Assembly: GCF_001656035.1 (NCBI RefSeq)
Contig: NZ_CP010029.1
Location: 3,049,602-3,113,601 of the forward strand
Source of the DNA: Yersinia entomophaga
GTDB lineage: Bacteria; Pseudomonadota; Gammaproteobacteria; Enterobacterales; Enterobacteriaceae
Length of the DNA: 64,000 nt
Reading direction: 5' to 3'
The position numbers were made by a program, and so were the translations under genes. The notes under the pieces were generated by a model. It saw only the letters and a list, made by a program, of their open reading frames with translations, did no database searches and was not told the DNA's origin. Below are positions 1-9,686 of this stretch, in pieces (positions within the stretch are counted from its first letter, which is position 1; each line of letters begins with the position of its first letter).

Positions 1-529
1 TGTGACCGAAGTACAGCATATTGTTATTTTAGCTGAACACCGTTTGCTGGATGCTCAGGATGTTGCAAAACGCTTAGATCATATTCGGCCACTACGTTAT
101 CCACGTTGGCTGGTGGTAGCGATGGTCGCTTTGTCCTGCGGGTGCTTTAGTATGCTAAACGGCGGCGGTTGGGATGCCTTTTCTATCACTTTTATCGCCA
201 GCGGCGTGTCGATGTTTGTGCGGCAAAGTTTGACAGCTCGTCATATGAATCCTCTGATTAACTTCTGTATTACGGCATTCGTTGCGACTTCGGCATCAGG
301 TTTGCTGATGCGCTTACCTCAGTTTGAACAGGCTTCCAGCGTAGCAATGGCCGCCAGCGTTTTACTGTTGGTTCCCGGATTCCCGCTGATTAATGCGGTC
401 GCGGATATGTTTAAAGGCCATGTGAATACCGGACTGGCTCGTTGGGCAATGGCCAGCCTGTTGACGTTATCGACCTGTATTGGCGTGGTGATCGCCATGG
501 CACTGTGGGGGCTGCGGGGATGGGCATGA
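1..529 (+). CDS. yjjP: YjjP, ThrE-type exporter N-terminal subunit (5' end outside window)
   Basis: Partial gene: the reading frame is open at the left edge and about 176 C-terminal codons are visible, against about 256 residues in the E. coli protein. What is seen is a series of hydrophobic membrane segments, with the Arg/Tyr-rich 'RPLRYPRW' stretch before the first one, typical of the C-terminal half of YjjP (ThrE/DUF1212 family). In E. coli, YjjP and YjjB together form an inner-membrane exporter reported to move succinate; the related ThrE exports threonine and serine. The stop codon overlaps the start of yjjB by 10 bases, which implies translational coupling of the two subunits. Identity is from recalled family sequence plus the pairing with yjjB. 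Confidence 0.9.
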   Translation, partial: VTEVQHIVILAEHRLLDAQDVAKRLDHIRPLRYPRWLVVAMVALSCGCFSMLNGGGWDAFSITFIASGVSMFVRQSLTARHMNPLINFCITAFVATSASGLLMRLPQFEQASSVAMAASVLLLVPGFPLINAVADMFKGHVNTGLARWAMASLLTLSTCIGVVIAMALWGLRGWA

Positions 530-990
530 GTTTATTATGGGCTTTGCTGCAAGATATGGCGCTGGCGGCCATTCCGGCATTGGGTTTTGCGATGGTGTTT
601 AACGTTCCGATTCGGGCATTACGTTATTGCGCACTGTTGGGCGCTATCGGTCACGGTTCGCGTATGCTGATGATGCATTTTGGTATGAATATCGAATTGG
701 CGTCGCTGGTGGCTTCAATCCTGATAGGCGTGATTGGTATTAGCTGGTCGCGCTGGCTACTCGCGCACCCGAAGGTATTTACGGTCGCTGCGGTTATCCC
801 GATGTTTCCCGGTATTTCTGCCTATACTGCGATGATCTCGGTGGTAGAAATATCCCATTTGGGATACACCGAGGAGTTGATGTCAACGATGGTTACCAAT
901 TTCTTAAAAGCTTCATTTATTGTTGGCGCACTATCGATAGGTTTATCCTTGCCAGGATTATGGCTTTATCGTAAGCGCCCGAGTGTATAG
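520..990 (+). CDS. yjjB: YjjB, ThrE-type exporter C-terminal subunit
   Basis: A 156-residue, almost wholly hydrophobic protein of the DUF3815/ThrE_2 family, close to the usual 157 residues. The start ATG at 520 ([13 protein letters not shown]) was chosen because it aligns with the E. coli N-terminus and overlaps the yjjP stop; an upstream ATG at 442 would add unrelated residues. The motif '[15 protein letters not shown]' is characteristic. It partners YjjP in a two-subunit inner-membrane exporter of small organic acids. An alternative start is the next ATG at 526. In E. coli this pair lies elsewhere (near dnaTC), so its position directly upstream of folA is a rearrangement relative to that genome. 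Confidence 0.9.
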   Translation: MGMSLLWALLQDMALAAIPALGFAMVFNVPIRALRYCALLGAIGHGSRMLMMHFGMNIELASLVASILIGVIGISWSRWLLAHPKVFTVAAVIPMFPGISAYTAMISVVEISHLGYTEELMSTMVTNFLKASFIVGALSIGLSLPGLWLYRKRPSV

Positions 991-1062
991 GCTTTTTTTC
1001 CGAGGTCAGCAGTCCCATCGCTAAGAGCTGTCTTATATGTGCTGTTAGCCTGATTATGACTA

Positions 1063-1091
1063 TCGACGGCTGATAAGGCTTTACGTATAGT
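1063..1091 (+). promoter_or_regulatory. Putative sigma-70 promoter of folA
   Basis: A -35-like TCGACG (1063-1068) is followed after 17 bases by TATAGT (1086-1091), a five-of-six match to the -10 consensus. It lies about 45 bases upstream of the folA start in the only gap before the gene. Assigned by motif and position only. Confidence 0.5.
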
Positions 1092-1138
1092 GTGAGCAAT
1101 TTTTCGGGACTGGCTAACTTAGCCTACAGGGTTTAATA

Positions 1139-1621
1139 ATGATTATCAGCCTGATCGCTGCACTTGCGGCAGATCGTGTTATTGGTATGGAAAATGCCAT
1201 GCCGTGGCACCTACCGGCTGATTTGGCGTGGTTTAAACGTAACACGCTGAACAAACCGGTAATTATGGGTCGCAAAACGTTTGAATCTATTGGTCGTCCA
1301 CTTCCTGGCCGTCTGAATATCGTTATCAGCAGCCAGTCGGGCACCGACAGCCGCGTCAGCTGGGCAACTTCAATCGACGAAGCGCTGGCTTTAGCCGGTG
1401 ACGTTGAAGAAGTGATGGTTATGGGCGGAGGGCGGGTATATAGCCAGTTCCTCGATCGCGCACATCGCTTGTACCTGACACACATCGATGCTGAAGTTGG
1501 GGGCGATACACATTTCCCTGACTATGAACCTGATGAATGGGAATCTTCATTCAGTGAGTTCCACGATGCAGATGAAGCTAATTCACATAGCTATTGCTTT
1601 GAGATATTAGAGCGTCGCTAG
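1139..1621 (+). CDS. folA: Dihydrofolate reductase
   Basis: A 160-residue DHFR that reduces dihydrofolate to tetrahydrofolate with NADPH in the cytoplasm; it is the target of trimethoprim. The sequence follows the E. coli type throughout: the Met20 loop 'GMENAMPW', the catalytic carboxylate at Asp28 (E. coli Asp27; one extra Ile near the start shifts numbering), '[18 protein letters not shown]', 'VMGGGRVY' for the cofactor, and the C-terminal '[11 protein letters not shown]'. It is a chromosomal, not plasmid-type, enzyme. It is flanked by a plausible promoter and a strong terminator, so it is probably monocistronic. E. coli carries kefFC immediately upstream of folA; here yjjPB takes that place. 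Confidence 0.98.
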   Translation: MIISLIAALAADRVIGMENAMPWHLPADLAWFKRNTLNKPVIMGRKTFESIGRPLPGRLNIVISSQSGTDSRVSWATSIDEALALAGDVEEVMVMGGGRVYSQFLDRAHRLYLTHIDAEVGGDTHFPDYEPDEWESSFSEFHDADEANSHSYCFEILERR

Positions 1622-1647
1622 TTTTTACCGAACTGGATTAATTCAAT

Positions 1648-1674
1648 AGGAGGCCTATATGGCCTCCTTTTTTT
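1648..1674 (+). terminator. Rho-independent terminator of folA
   Basis: A perfect 8-bp stem (AGGAGGCC / GGCCTCCT) with a TATAT loop is followed by six T residues, 27 bases after the folA stop. This is a textbook intrinsic terminator. Confidence 0.93.
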
Positions 1675-1802
1675 ATCAAAAAATGCCTGTCTATTATTAT
1701 GGTTCTCGTTATTAAATTAGAAAATGCCAGAGTTCAATCTGGTTGATATATTTATTTTTCCTTTCAATGCTAATTCTTACTTTATATAAATGGGAGTGTT
1801 AA

Positions 1803-2285
1803 ATGCGAAAAATAAATATGGTAACGATTCTACCTATTATTCTATATAGCCACCTGTTATCAGCCTCTGTCAATCATTGCCCAGAGCCGAGTGAAATTGA
1901 TGGGGCTAATGGTATGGGGTTATATTTTACGGCAAATAGTCAGTGGCTTGGAGTATCTCAAGGCGCTGAGAATAATGGAAAAGTTTCTCATTTTTTACGG
2001 GCTACCTACCATCCTTATAATAGTAACGCTGAGACTATAGGTATTTTAACTAGCTGTAGCTATGCCCTTGAATCTGGAACTATAGATATGCATATGAAAG
2101 ATTATGAGTCGATAAAAAACGGTGGCTTTTTTGTTTCTCTGAAAGGGCATGAGCCTTGGGTGAAGACGTCATCGACGTTAACGGGAGATAAATTCGTTTG
2201 TCAGTCTGATGATGTGAAATATTGTACTTTTGACCGGTTGGATTATTACCAAATATGCCAGTTTCAGACGGAAAATAATAGCTAG
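1803..2285 (+). CDS. Secreted DUF3757-like protein of unknown function
   Basis: A 160-residue protein with a signal peptide (Lys/Arg at residues 2-3, hydrophobic core to about residue 20, probable cleavage after 'LLSA'). The mature part starts near 'NHCPEPSEI', has five cysteines that could form disulfides, and has no further membrane segment, so a periplasmic or secreted location is expected. Length, signal peptide and the N-terminal CP-x-S-E-I block remind me of the DUF3757 family of small secreted enterobacterial proteins; this is from memory and not verified. A good ribosome site (GGGAG) precedes the ATG. The gene and its flanks are AT-rich compared with folA and apaH, which suggests acquisition by transfer. 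The biochemical role is unknown. Confidence 0.6.
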   Translation: MRKINMVTILPIILYSHLLSASVNHCPEPSEIDGANGMGLYFTANSQWLGVSQGAENNGKVSHFLRATYHPYNSNAETIGILTSCSYALESGTIDMHMKDYESIKNGGFFVSLKGHEPWVKTSSTLTGDKFVCQSDDVKYCTFDRLDYYQICQFQTENNS

Positions 2286-2440
2286 AGTAATGTAATGAAT
2301 ACTAAGAAAGGCTAACTGTTAATCACTATTATTTTGATCTATCTTTTTTGAGAGTCTCCGAGTGTCATTTATTTGTCATAAGTGAGACTTATTATTTCTA
2401 TGCATCTGCTTTTATCAATTAAAAATAAGGGAAAATACTT

Positions 2441-2641
2441 ATGGTAAATGAAGTTATGCAATTGAATGAAGATCGATTGATCAATCGTGCAGGACGAGAA
2501 CTGCGTGCAGATAATATTGATAAAATAGGTTTAGTTGGAATTCTTGGCGGCGGAATCTGGCCTGCCTCAATCGAGAGCGACAGCTTCGACAACATGCTTC
2601 AAAGCAGTGCGGTTACGGATAGGAATTTTTGGCAAGAGTAG
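2441..2641 (+). CDS. Unrecognised 66-residue peptide with Gly-rich centre
   Basis: I do not recognise this gene. It is preceded by a strong ribosome site (AAGGGA, 8 bases before ATG) and followed by a perfect hairpin at 2672-2701, which supports real expression. The peptide has a charged N-terminal third ('LNEDRLINRAGRELRADNI'), a short hydrophobic and Gly-rich centre ('IGLVGILGGGIW'), and an acidic tail. A charged leader ending in GGG resembles the double-glycine leaders of small exported peptides (bacteriocin or RiPP precursors), but no transporter or modifying enzyme lies next to it. It could equally be a small cytoplasmic protein. An internal ATG at 2456 is an alternative start. The neighbour upstream is the secreted DUF3757-like protein, about 155 bases away. 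Confidence 0.5.
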   Translation: MVNEVMQLNEDRLINRAGRELRADNIDKIGLVGILGGGIWPASIESDSFDNMLQSSAVTDRNFWQE

Positions 2642-2671
2642 TTCGGTGCGCAATGTCATTCTGAAAAATGA

Positions 2672-2701
2672 GAAATGGCACAAATAAATACGTGCCATTT
2701 C
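2672..2701 (-). terminator. Hairpin between the 66-residue peptide and apaH
   Basis: A perfect 10-bp inverted repeat (GAAATGGCAC / GTGCCATTTC, 10-base loop) lies between two converging genes. On the minus strand it is followed by TCATTTTTC, a partial T-tract, so it best fits the end of the apaH transcript; it may act in both directions. Confidence 0.65.
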
Positions 2702-2717
2702 ATCATATTAAACGAGG

Positions 2718-3566
2718 TTAATTAGCCGCTGCGATGCTGACGTCAGTGCCTTTTTCGCGGAAAGATTGCTGAGTGAAATAGCGCTTATCTTCCCAGCGCA
2801 GCATAGTCAGCACGCCTCCCCAGCAACAGCCGGTATCCAGCGCGTAAATACCTTCCGGAGCGCCTTTCCCTTCCAGAGATGCCCAGTGACCAAACGCAAT
2901 GGAATAATCAGGATCAACCAACCGAGGCAAATCAAACCAGGGTTTTAGCGGTGATGGCGCATTCTCTGGCGTATCTTTGCAGATCATGTCCAACTGACCA
3001 TTTGGGAAGCAGTACCGCATACGGGTTAGAGCATTAGTGCTAAAACGCAAACGAGCCAGACCAGATAGCTCCTGGCTCCAATTGTTTGGCATATCGCCGT
3101 ACATGGCATCCAGAAATAGTGGATAGCTGTCGCTACTCAGCACCGCTTCGACTTCGCGGGCACAGGTTTGGGCGGTTTCAATATCCCACTGTGGCGTGAT
3201 TCCTGCGTGGGCCATCACCAGTTTCAATTCCTCATCGACCTGAAGCACCGGCTGGCGGCGTAACCAGTTAATCAATTCATCGGCGTCTTGGGCTTCCAGC
3301 AGCGGGGTGATGCGATCTTTGGGCTTATTGCGGCTAATGCCAGCATAAACTGCTAATAAGTGCAGGTCGTGATTGCCTAGCACCATACGTACGGCCGGGC
3401 CTAATGCGCGAACATAGCGCAGAACATCTAAAGATGCGGGGCCACGGGCGACCAAATCACCGGTTAACCAAAGAGTGTCTTGCTGAGTATTAAACTCAAC
3501 TTGCGCCAATAGGGCGCGTAGTTCATCGATACAGCCGTGAACATCGCCAATCAGGTAGGTAGACAT
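2718..3566 (-). CDS. apaH: Diadenosine tetraphosphatase (symmetrical Ap4A hydrolase)
   Basis: A 282-residue cytoplasmic metallophosphoesterase that splits Ap4A symmetrically into two ADP and can also act on Np4-capped RNA 5' ends. The calcineurin-like metal motifs are plain: GDVHG at residues 7-11, GDLVARGP at 36-43 and GNHD at 64-67, with 'MAHAGI' and 'FGHWASLEG' further on. Length matches E. coli (280). It is the last gene of the minus-strand block, 16 bases downstream of apaG, so it is probably co-transcribed with apaG, rsmA and pdxA. Confidence 0.97.
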   Translation of the reverse strand: MSTYLIGDVHGCIDELRALLAQVEFNTQQDTLWLTGDLVARGPASLDVLRYVRALGPAVRMVLGNHDLHLLAVYAGISRNKPKDRITPLLEAQDADELINWLRRQPVLQVDEELKLVMAHAGITPQWDIETAQTCAREVEAVLSSDSYPLFLDAMYGDMPNNWSQELSGLARLRFSTNALTRMRYCFPNGQLDMICKDTPENAPSPLKPWFDLPRLVDPDYSIAFGHWASLEGKGAPEGIYALDTGCCWGGVLTMLRWEDKRYFTQQSFREKGTDVSIAAAN

Positions 3567-3582
3567 ATTTTTCGGGGCCGGA

Positions 3583-3960
3583 TTAGTGGATCAGCGTCGG
3601 GATAGCCAAACGGAAGACGGGAATTGCCGTACGGAATGCCTGGCCTAGGTGATCAACCATTTCGTAGTGCCCTTCCATGGTACCCAGCGGCGTTTCTAGT
3701 ACCGCGCCGCTGGTATATTGGAATTCATTGCCCGGAAGAATCAGCGGTTGCTCACCGATAACGCCTTCACCTTGAACTTCGGTCTGACGACCGTTGCTAT
3801 TGGTGATCAGCCAGTAACGACCAACCAGCTGAACCGTTGAACGCCCCAGATTGCGAATAGTGACGGTATAGGCGAAGACAAAGCGTTCTTCATCAGGTAT
3901 CGATTGGGTTTCCACATAGATACTTTGTACCTGCACACACACACGGGGCCGTTCAATCAT
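3583..3960 (-). CDS. apaG: ApaG/CorD domain protein
   Basis: A 125-residue ApaG protein, the same length as in E. coli, with the family core '[11 protein letters not shown]', '[10 protein letters not shown]', '[13 protein letters not shown]' and '[11 protein letters not shown]'. The fold is a fibronectin-III-like beta sandwich (established for the family). Its molecular role is not settled; older work links the apaG-apaH region to cobalt and magnesium effects (the corD phenotype). It lies between rsmA (12 bases) and apaH (16 bases), so it is an internal operon gene. Confidence 0.95.
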   Translation of the reverse strand: MIERPRVCVQVQSIYVETQSIPDEERFVFAYTVTIRNLGRSTVQLVGRYWLITNSNGRQTEVQGEGVIGEQPLILPGNEFQYTSGAVLETPLGTMEGHYEMVDHLGQAFRTAIPVFRLAIPTLIH

Positions 3961-3972
3961 GGCGAACTCCTG

Positions 3973-4791
3973 TTATTCCTGCGGTGTCGATTGCGCCGAA
4001 AGCCAGTTAGCCAGCTTACAGTATTGCGCCACAGAAATGTTTTCTGCGCGAAGCGTCGGATTGACACCTAATTCGGTTAATTGCTCAGGCGTAAACAAAT
4101 CCCCTAAGCTATTACGTACGGTTTTCCTGCGCTGGTTAAAAGCTTGCGTAGTAATGCGGCTCAGCATACGCACATCCCCAACCGGGTTAGGCATGTTCAC
4201 ATGAGGAACCAGACGTACCACGGCAGAGTCTACTTTTGGCGCTGGGGTGAAGGCCGTAGGTGGCACTTCAAGAACTGGTATCACGTTACAATAATATTGC
4301 GCCATGACGGTTAAGCGGCCATAAGCCTTACTGTTTGGGCCAGCAACCAAGCGGTTTACCACTTCTTTTTGCAACATGAAATGCATGTCGCGAATAGCCT
4401 GAGTATAGCTGAACAGGTGGAACATTAACGGGGTAGAAATGTTGTACGGCAGGTTACCAAACACGCGTAATGGCTGACCCGCCTGTTCTGCCAGCTCGGC
4501 AAAATCAATCTTCATGGCATCTTGCTGGTGGATCGTCAGCTTATCTTTTAGCTGCGGATGGCTGGCCAAACGTGCGGCAAGATCGCGATCCAGCTCGATA
4601 ACCGTCATGTGATCCATACGTGCAGCAACTGGTTCGGTTAACGCGCCTAAGCCGGGCCCGATTTCCACTACCGCTTCCCCGGGAACAGGGTGGATCGCAG
4701 AAACAATACTATCGATGACAAACTGATCGTTTAAAAAGTTTTGTCCAAAGCGTTTGCGGGCAAAGTGCCCTTGGTGGACTCTATTATTCAT
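3973..4791 (-). CDS. rsmA: 16S rRNA (adenine1518/1519-N6)-dimethyltransferase
   Basis: A 272-residue KsgA/RsmA methyltransferase that dimethylates two adjacent adenines in the 3'-terminal hairpin of 16S rRNA with S-adenosylmethionine late in 30S assembly; loss gives kasugamycin resistance. Visible features: 'KRFGQNFL' near residue 13, the SAM-binding motif '[12 protein letters not shown]' at about 41-52, the catalytic NLPY at 113-116, and 'VDSAVVRL' in the C-terminal half. Its first codons overlap the end of pdxA by 8 bases, so translation is coupled. Confidence 0.97.
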   Translation of the reverse strand: MNNRVHQGHFARKRFGQNFLNDQFVIDSIVSAIHPVPGEAVVEIGPGLGALTEPVAARMDHMTVIELDRDLAARLASHPQLKDKLTIHQQDAMKIDFAELAEQAGQPLRVFGNLPYNISTPLMFHLFSYTQAIRDMHFMLQKEVVNRLVAGPNSKAYGRLTVMAQYYCNVIPVLEVPPTAFTPAPKVDSAVVRLVPHVNMPNPVGDVRMLSRITTQAFNQRRKTVRNSLGDLFTPEQLTELGVNPTLRAENISVAQYCKLANWLSAQSTPQE

Positions 4792-5773
4792 TGCTGTTAT
4801 TTATCATTTTAATGGCTAAATTTAATGCCGTTTTGAAGCTGCCCACGTCGGCAGTGCCGGTAGCAGCAAGTTCCAAAGCGGTTCCGTGGTCCACTGATGT
4901 GCGGATAAAAGGCAGACCGAGGGTAATATTTACCGCTCGTCCAAAGCCTTGGTATTTTAACACCGGTAGCCCCTGATCGTGATACATGGCTAATACGGCA
5001 TCGGCATGTTGCAAATATTTGGGCTGGAACAAGGTATCCGCCGGCAACGGGCCAATCAAGGTCACGCCTTGCTGACGCAGCTCGTCTAGCGCGGGAATAA
5101 TGATATCCAGCTCTTCACGACCCATATGGCCGCCTTCGCCTGCGTGTGGATTTAACCCACAAACATAAATATGCGGCTGTTGGATGCCAAATTTGGTTTT
5201 GAGATCCCGATCGAGAATAGTGATAACTTCGTGCAGGTTATCCCGAGTTATAGCGCGAGAAACCTCTGACAACGGTAAATGCGTTGTAGCCAGAGCGACG
5301 CGCAGCTCTTCGGTTGCCAGCATCATAACGACTTTTTGGCACAGGCTACGCTCGGCAAAAAACTCAGTATGACCAGTGAAAGGGACGCCTGCATCATTAA
5401 TAATGCTTTTTTGTACCGGACCGGTGACCAAAGCCGCGAATTCACCCCGCAAGCATCCATCGCAGGCCTGAGCCAGCGTTTCTACCACGTAGGCGCTGTT
5501 ACTAACCGAAGGAACACCTGCGGTGACCGGAGCGGCGGCAACGGGCAGGATGGTTAAGGTTCCTGCCCGCTGGGCAAGGCCAGCTTCATCGGGTTGATAT
5601 TCCCGCAATTGCAGAGGGAGCTTCAATTGCTCCGCCCGTTCAAGTAGCAAGGCCGGATCGGCGCACACGACTAACTCAACAGGCCAGTCCTGTTGAGCCA
5701 GAGTGATCACCAGATCCGGCCCAACCCCGGCAGGTTCGCCGGGGGTAATGACAATGCGGTTATTTTTGTGCAT
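4784..5773 (-). CDS. pdxA: 4-hydroxythreonine-4-phosphate dehydrogenase
   Basis: A 329-residue enzyme of pyridoxal 5'-phosphate synthesis. It oxidises 4-phosphohydroxy-L-threonine with NAD(P), and the product is condensed by PdxJ. Start ATG at 5773 ([16 protein letters not shown]) gives exactly the E. coli length; TTG/ATG codons 9-12 bases upstream are possible. The three histidine-containing metal-site motifs are present: 'GHTEFFAE', '[11 protein letters not shown]' and '[17 protein letters not shown]'. The start lies inside the end of surA and the stop overlaps rsmA, so this is a tightly coupled surA-pdxA-rsmA-apaG-apaH operon as in E. coli. Confidence 0.95.
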   Translation of the reverse strand: MHKNNRIVITPGEPAGVGPDLVITLAQQDWPVELVVCADPALLLERAEQLKLPLQLREYQPDEAGLAQRAGTLTILPVAAAPVTAGVPSVSNSAYVVETLAQACDGCLRGEFAALVTGPVQKSIINDAGVPFTGHTEFFAERSLCQKVVMMLATEELRVALATTHLPLSEVSRAITRDNLHEVITILDRDLKTKFGIQQPHIYVCGLNPHAGEGGHMGREELDIIIPALDELRQQGVTLIGPLPADTLFQPKYLQHADAVLAMYHDQGLPVLKYQGFGRAVNITLGLPFIRTSVDHGTALELAATGTADVGSFKTALNLAIKMINNSNE

Positions 5774-7061
5774 CGCTACCATCAAGAATCTTCACATAAG
5801 AAGCGGCACGTTGTTCCTGCATCCAGGTTTGCGCTTCTTCAGAGAATTTACGGTTAAACAGCATGCGGTAGGCACGATCTTTCTGCGCCGCATCGGTTCG
5901 GTCTACCTGACGGGTATCGACTACCTGAATCAAATGCCAGCCGAAAGATGAATGAACCGGCGCACTGATCTCGCCTTTTTTCAGTTTCATCAAGGCATCA
6001 CGGAAGGCTGGATCGTAGATGTCGGGAGAAGCCCAACCCAGATCGCCGCCTTGTACCGCAGAGCCTGGATCTTCAGAAAGTCGCTTGGCTTCATCGGCAA
6101 AGGTTGCCTTGCCGCTTTTGATATCATTCGCCGCTGCCTGTAATTTTGCGCGTGCCTGATCGTCGGTCATCACAACGGATGGTTTAAGCAAAATATGGCG
6201 AGCGTGCACTTCTGTAACCGAAACGGTTTGATTTGTGCCGCGAATATCATTCACTTTCAGAATATGGAAACCGACGCCGGAGCGAATCGGCCCAACAACC
6301 TGACCTTTGCTGGCCGTTTGCAGTCTTTCAGCAAATAGCGTTGGCAATTCCTGTAGCTTGCCCCAACCCATTTGGCCGCCTTTCAATGCCTGAGAATCGG
6401 CAGAGTTTGCGATAGCCAATTTGCCAAAGTCCGCGCCATTTTTGAGTTCCGCGACCAGATTTTTTGCCAAGTCTTCAGCGGTATCAACCTGCTGTTGGGA
6501 TGGATTTTCCGGTAACGGAATTAAAATGTGGCTCAGGTTTAATTCAGCGTCATCGCCGGTCTGGGCTGCGATCTGTTTGGCCAGTGATTCGACTTCTTGC
6601 GGTAAAATGGTGATGCGACGGCGAACTTCGTTATTTCGCACTTCGGAGGTCAGCATTTCTTTGCGAATCTGGGCGCGGTAAGTGTTGTAATCTAACCCTT
6701 CAGCGGCCAGACGGCTGCGCATTTGTGCCGTTGTCATACGGTTTTGCGCCGCAATATCAGCAATGGCTTTATCCAGCGCTTCGTCGGAAACGGTAATCCC
6801 CATTTTCTGTGCCATCTGCAATTGGATATTATCCATAATCAGGCGTTCCAGAATCTGGTGGCGCAACGTGCCTTCGTCAGGAATTTGCTGACCAGCCTGT
6901 TGCGCATTGAGTTTTACCGACTGTAACAAACCGTCGACGTCACTCTGCAAGACCACACCGTTATTAACCACGGCGGCCACTTTATCAACTTCTTGTGGTG
7001 CTGCGAACGCGGTATTGGCACCGATCACCAATCCGAGAATAAGCGTTCTCCAGTTCTTCAT
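5760..7061 (-). CDS. surA: Periplasmic chaperone and peptidyl-prolyl isomerase SurA
   Basis: A 433-residue periplasmic chaperone that escorts outer-membrane beta-barrel proteins (including LptD) to the BAM complex. A signal peptide of about 20 residues ends 'NTAFA'. The N-terminal chaperone domain is followed by two parvulin domains (about 170-270 and 280-390). Each shows the parvulin signature: '[11 protein letters not shown]' with 'GQMGWG', then '[10 protein letters not shown]' with 'GGDLGW'. A C-terminal helix returns to the chaperone core. The neighbours make sense: lptD, a major client, is 66 bases upstream on the same strand. Confidence 0.97.
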   Translation of the reverse strand: MKNWRTLILGLVIGANTAFAAPQEVDKVAAVVNNGVVLQSDVDGLLQSVKLNAQQAGQQIPDEGTLRHQILERLIMDNIQLQMAQKMGITVSDEALDKAIADIAAQNRMTTAQMRSRLAAEGLDYNTYRAQIRKEMLTSEVRNNEVRRRITILPQEVESLAKQIAAQTGDDAELNLSHILIPLPENPSQQQVDTAEDLAKNLVAELKNGADFGKLAIANSADSQALKGGQMGWGKLQELPTLFAERLQTASKGQVVGPIRSGVGFHILKVNDIRGTNQTVSVTEVHARHILLKPSVVMTDDQARAKLQAAANDIKSGKATFADEAKRLSEDPGSAVQGGDLGWASPDIYDPAFRDALMKLKKGEISAPVHSSFGWHLIQVVDTRQVDRTDAAQKDRAYRMLFNRKFSEEAQTWMQEQRAASYVKILDGSDAQK

Positions 7062-7127
7062 ACCTTTTCCATTATGTAATCCGCAGTTGCGGGTTTAAAT
7101 TCACTGAATTCAGTGTGTTACTCAGTA

Positions 7128-9503
7128 TCAGAATGCGCTTTGGTAAGGCAGGATACCAGAGCGTAACATCTGTTGGGTACCCAAACTGTGGTTGCTGCTT
7201 AAACCACGTAACTCTATGTTAAACGAGATTTTGTTATCATATTTACTGGTATTGTCCAGCGTGTTCCAGCCGTTGATTTTACGCTCATAGCCCAGATTAA
7301 TCGCCCAACAGCAGGTATTGTACTGTACCCCAACCAGTTGGCTAGCCGGTTGATTGGCCTTAGTGTCGTAATAGTATGACCCGACGATAGCCCAACGGTC
7401 GGCCAACGGTAAACTGGCCACTGCACCCACTTGAGAAATACCTTCCTGATAGCCCTGGCTTCTCACCTTAGGTACCGCCGCCTGAATATATTCAGGGCTG
7501 GCGTAGCGGTAGTTCAACTGAAGCACCGTTTCGGCATTGTGGCGATATTCCATCACTGTATTACCCTGAGTCAGACTTCCCAAGCGGGTATCGTACTGCG
7601 CTCCGCCTCTAAAGCCCCACTTATCGGTAATTTTCCAATAGGTGTCCCCGGCCCATACCAGGCTACCGGTATCATTGCTGTTGTCGATATTGGCTGAGTT
7701 TTTATTATTATCACCGGTTCTGGAAGGGGTGAAATAATAGATTTGACCCAAGGAAACGTTAAAACGTTCAACCAGCCCATCATCATAAATGCGAGAAGTT
7801 AAACCGGTAGCGATCTGATTGGCCGATGCGATGCGATCCAACCCGCCATATGTACGGTCACGGAACAGGCCGGTATAGTCAGTTTGCAGCAGAGTGGTGT
7901 CGTAAAGATAGATGTCATCCTGGTTGCGATAAGGCACATACAAATATTGGGCTCGTGGCTCCAAAGTTTGCGTATAGCCTTCTGCCCAATCCATCTGGCG
8001 GTCAAATACCACTTTTCCATCGACTTTAAACTGTGGCAGAACGCGATTGACTGAATCTTGCAGTTCTGGAGCCACACCACCGTTATTCGCCACATAATTA
8101 CTTGAAAAACCAGTGGGAATATCTTGCTGATAGTGAGTTGCCATCAGCTTGATTTCGGTATTCAGGCTCGCCCAATCGTTCGCCAGAGGAAGATTGATTG
8201 ATGGCTCAATATGGAAACGATCCGCCTTCGGATTATTCGGATTCACGCTGGTGAATTTAACTGCTTGCCCATACACCCGCATATCGAACGGGCCTACATC
8301 GTTTTTGTAATAATTGAGATCTAACTGCGGCTGGGCGCGGTAGGCATTTGAGTCACCGCCACCATTGGCGAATACTTGGAACTGTTTGGATGACAATGTA
8401 GCGTCCCAGTTTTTCTGCGCATAGCCCACGCTAAAAATTTGCGTGGCGTAGCCGTCAGTACTGGAACCATAAAGTGAAGTGAAGTCTCTAAAGTAAGTCG
8501 GATCGCTGACTTTGGTATAGTCGATGTTAAAGCGCCATACCTGATCCATGACGCCAGAATGGCCCCAGTAGTAGAGCCAACGAGCTTTATCATTATTGGC
8601 TTTGTCTGCGCTGGCATATTCGCGGTCGCTTGATAGCCAGTCGAATGCCATGGTACCAGCACCGGGGGCTAGCAAATAGCGGAATTCGTTCTGGAACTGA
8701 GTGCCGCGTTTCTCAATGTAGTGAGGTGTAATGGTGGCATCAAAGTTCGGCGCGATGTTCCAGTAGTACGGCAACATGAATTCGAAGCCGTTATTGGTGC
8801 TGTAACGCGCATTCGGGATCAGGAAACCGGAGCGGCGTTTATCGCCAACGGGCAGTTGCATATATGGGCTATAGAAAACCGGTACCGGCCCGATTTTAAA
8901 GCGTGCATTCCAGATCTCGGCCACTTGTTCTTCGCGATCATGAATCACTTCGCTACCCACTACGCTCCAGCTGTTATCACCGGGCAGGCACGAGGTAAAA
9001 GTACCGTTTTCCAGAATGGTATAGCGATTTTGACCGCGCAGTTTCATCAGATCGGCATCACCGCGACCCTGACGCCCTACCATTTGGTAGTCGCCCTTAT
9101 CCATATTGGTGTCTTTGGTGTTCAGATTTGACCAGGCTTTTGGCCCTTTCAGAATAATCTGCGGATCGTCGTAATTGACATCACCTATAGCGGTGACGGT
9201 TCGCACCGGAATCGGCTGGCCGGGTTCCTGTGTCTGGTGTAACTGAACCTCATTGGCCGTTAGGGTGCTGTTACCCTGCTGGACATTAACGTTACCGGTG
9301 AAAACCGCACTGTGGGGATAATTGCCTTCGGTTTTATCCGCTTGGATATGCACCGGAAGCTGGTTGGTATCGCCCGTAACCAGCGGTTTGTCATAGGTAG
9401 GAACGCCGAACATGCATTGTTCAGCGAGGTCGGCCAGCGATTGCTGACTATAGAGTGCCGTCCATATCAACGTGGCCAGCAGTGTTGGGAATCTTTTTTT
9501 CAT
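7128..9503 (-). CDS. lptD: LPS-assembly outer-membrane protein LptD
   Basis: A 791-residue outer-membrane beta-barrel which, with the lipoprotein LptE, inserts lipopolysaccharide into the outer leaflet. A signal peptide ends near 'SLA' (about residue 24). It is followed by an OstA/LptA-like periplasmic domain ('HIQADKTEG', 'FTGNVNV') and a large C-terminal barrel rich in aromatic-ended strands. The cysteines needed for the non-consecutive disulfide switch are present: Cys30, one in 'TSCLPGD' and the adjacent pair in 'NTCCWA' near the C-terminus (E. coli C31, C173, C724/C725). Length is typical (E. coli 784). Probably co-transcribed with surA. Confidence 0.97.
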   Translation of the reverse strand: MKKRFPTLLATLIWTALYSQQSLADLAEQCMFGVPTYDKPLVTGDTNQLPVHIQADKTEGNYPHSAVFTGNVNVQQGNSTLTANEVQLHQTQEPGQPIPVRTVTAIGDVNYDDPQIILKGPKAWSNLNTKDTNMDKGDYQMVGRQGRGDADLMKLRGQNRYTILENGTFTSCLPGDNSWSVVGSEVIHDREEQVAEIWNARFKIGPVPVFYSPYMQLPVGDKRRSGFLIPNARYSTNNGFEFMLPYYWNIAPNFDATITPHYIEKRGTQFQNEFRYLLAPGAGTMAFDWLSSDREYASADKANNDKARWLYYWGHSGVMDQVWRFNIDYTKVSDPTYFRDFTSLYGSSTDGYATQIFSVGYAQKNWDATLSSKQFQVFANGGGDSNAYRAQPQLDLNYYKNDVGPFDMRVYGQAVKFTSVNPNNPKADRFHIEPSINLPLANDWASLNTEIKLMATHYQQDIPTGFSSNYVANNGGVAPELQDSVNRVLPQFKVDGKVVFDRQMDWAEGYTQTLEPRAQYLYVPYRNQDDIYLYDTTLLQTDYTGLFRDRTYGGLDRIASANQIATGLTSRIYDDGLVERFNVSLGQIYYFTPSRTGDNNKNSANIDNSNDTGSLVWAGDTYWKITDKWGFRGGAQYDTRLGSLTQGNTVMEYRHNAETVLQLNYRYASPEYIQAAVPKVRSQGYQEGISQVGAVASLPLADRWAIVGSYYYDTKANQPASQLVGVQYNTCCWAINLGYERKINGWNTLDNTSKYDNKISFNIELRGLSSNHSLGTQQMLRSGILPYQSAF

Positions 9504-9686
9504 ACGCGCTTTTGGTGTTCCGTCATCAGGGGCAACGTGCCGGCAAACGGTCTGAGACTATCTCACTCATCAGAGTTGCGCTAGTGTTAAATCCGGCCGT
9601 TTACACGTCTCGCCGTTAGGCACAGAGCTAAATGCCGAGTATGATAATGCAAAATTTGACTGACGGCATGATGAATTGAGGAGTAT

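Noticed and set aside
8321..8662. Long frames antisense or out of frame within lptD, rapA, ilvI, secA and other large genes
   Set aside because: Each lies wholly in a confident gene and shows no family features; they reflect codon bias of the real gene.
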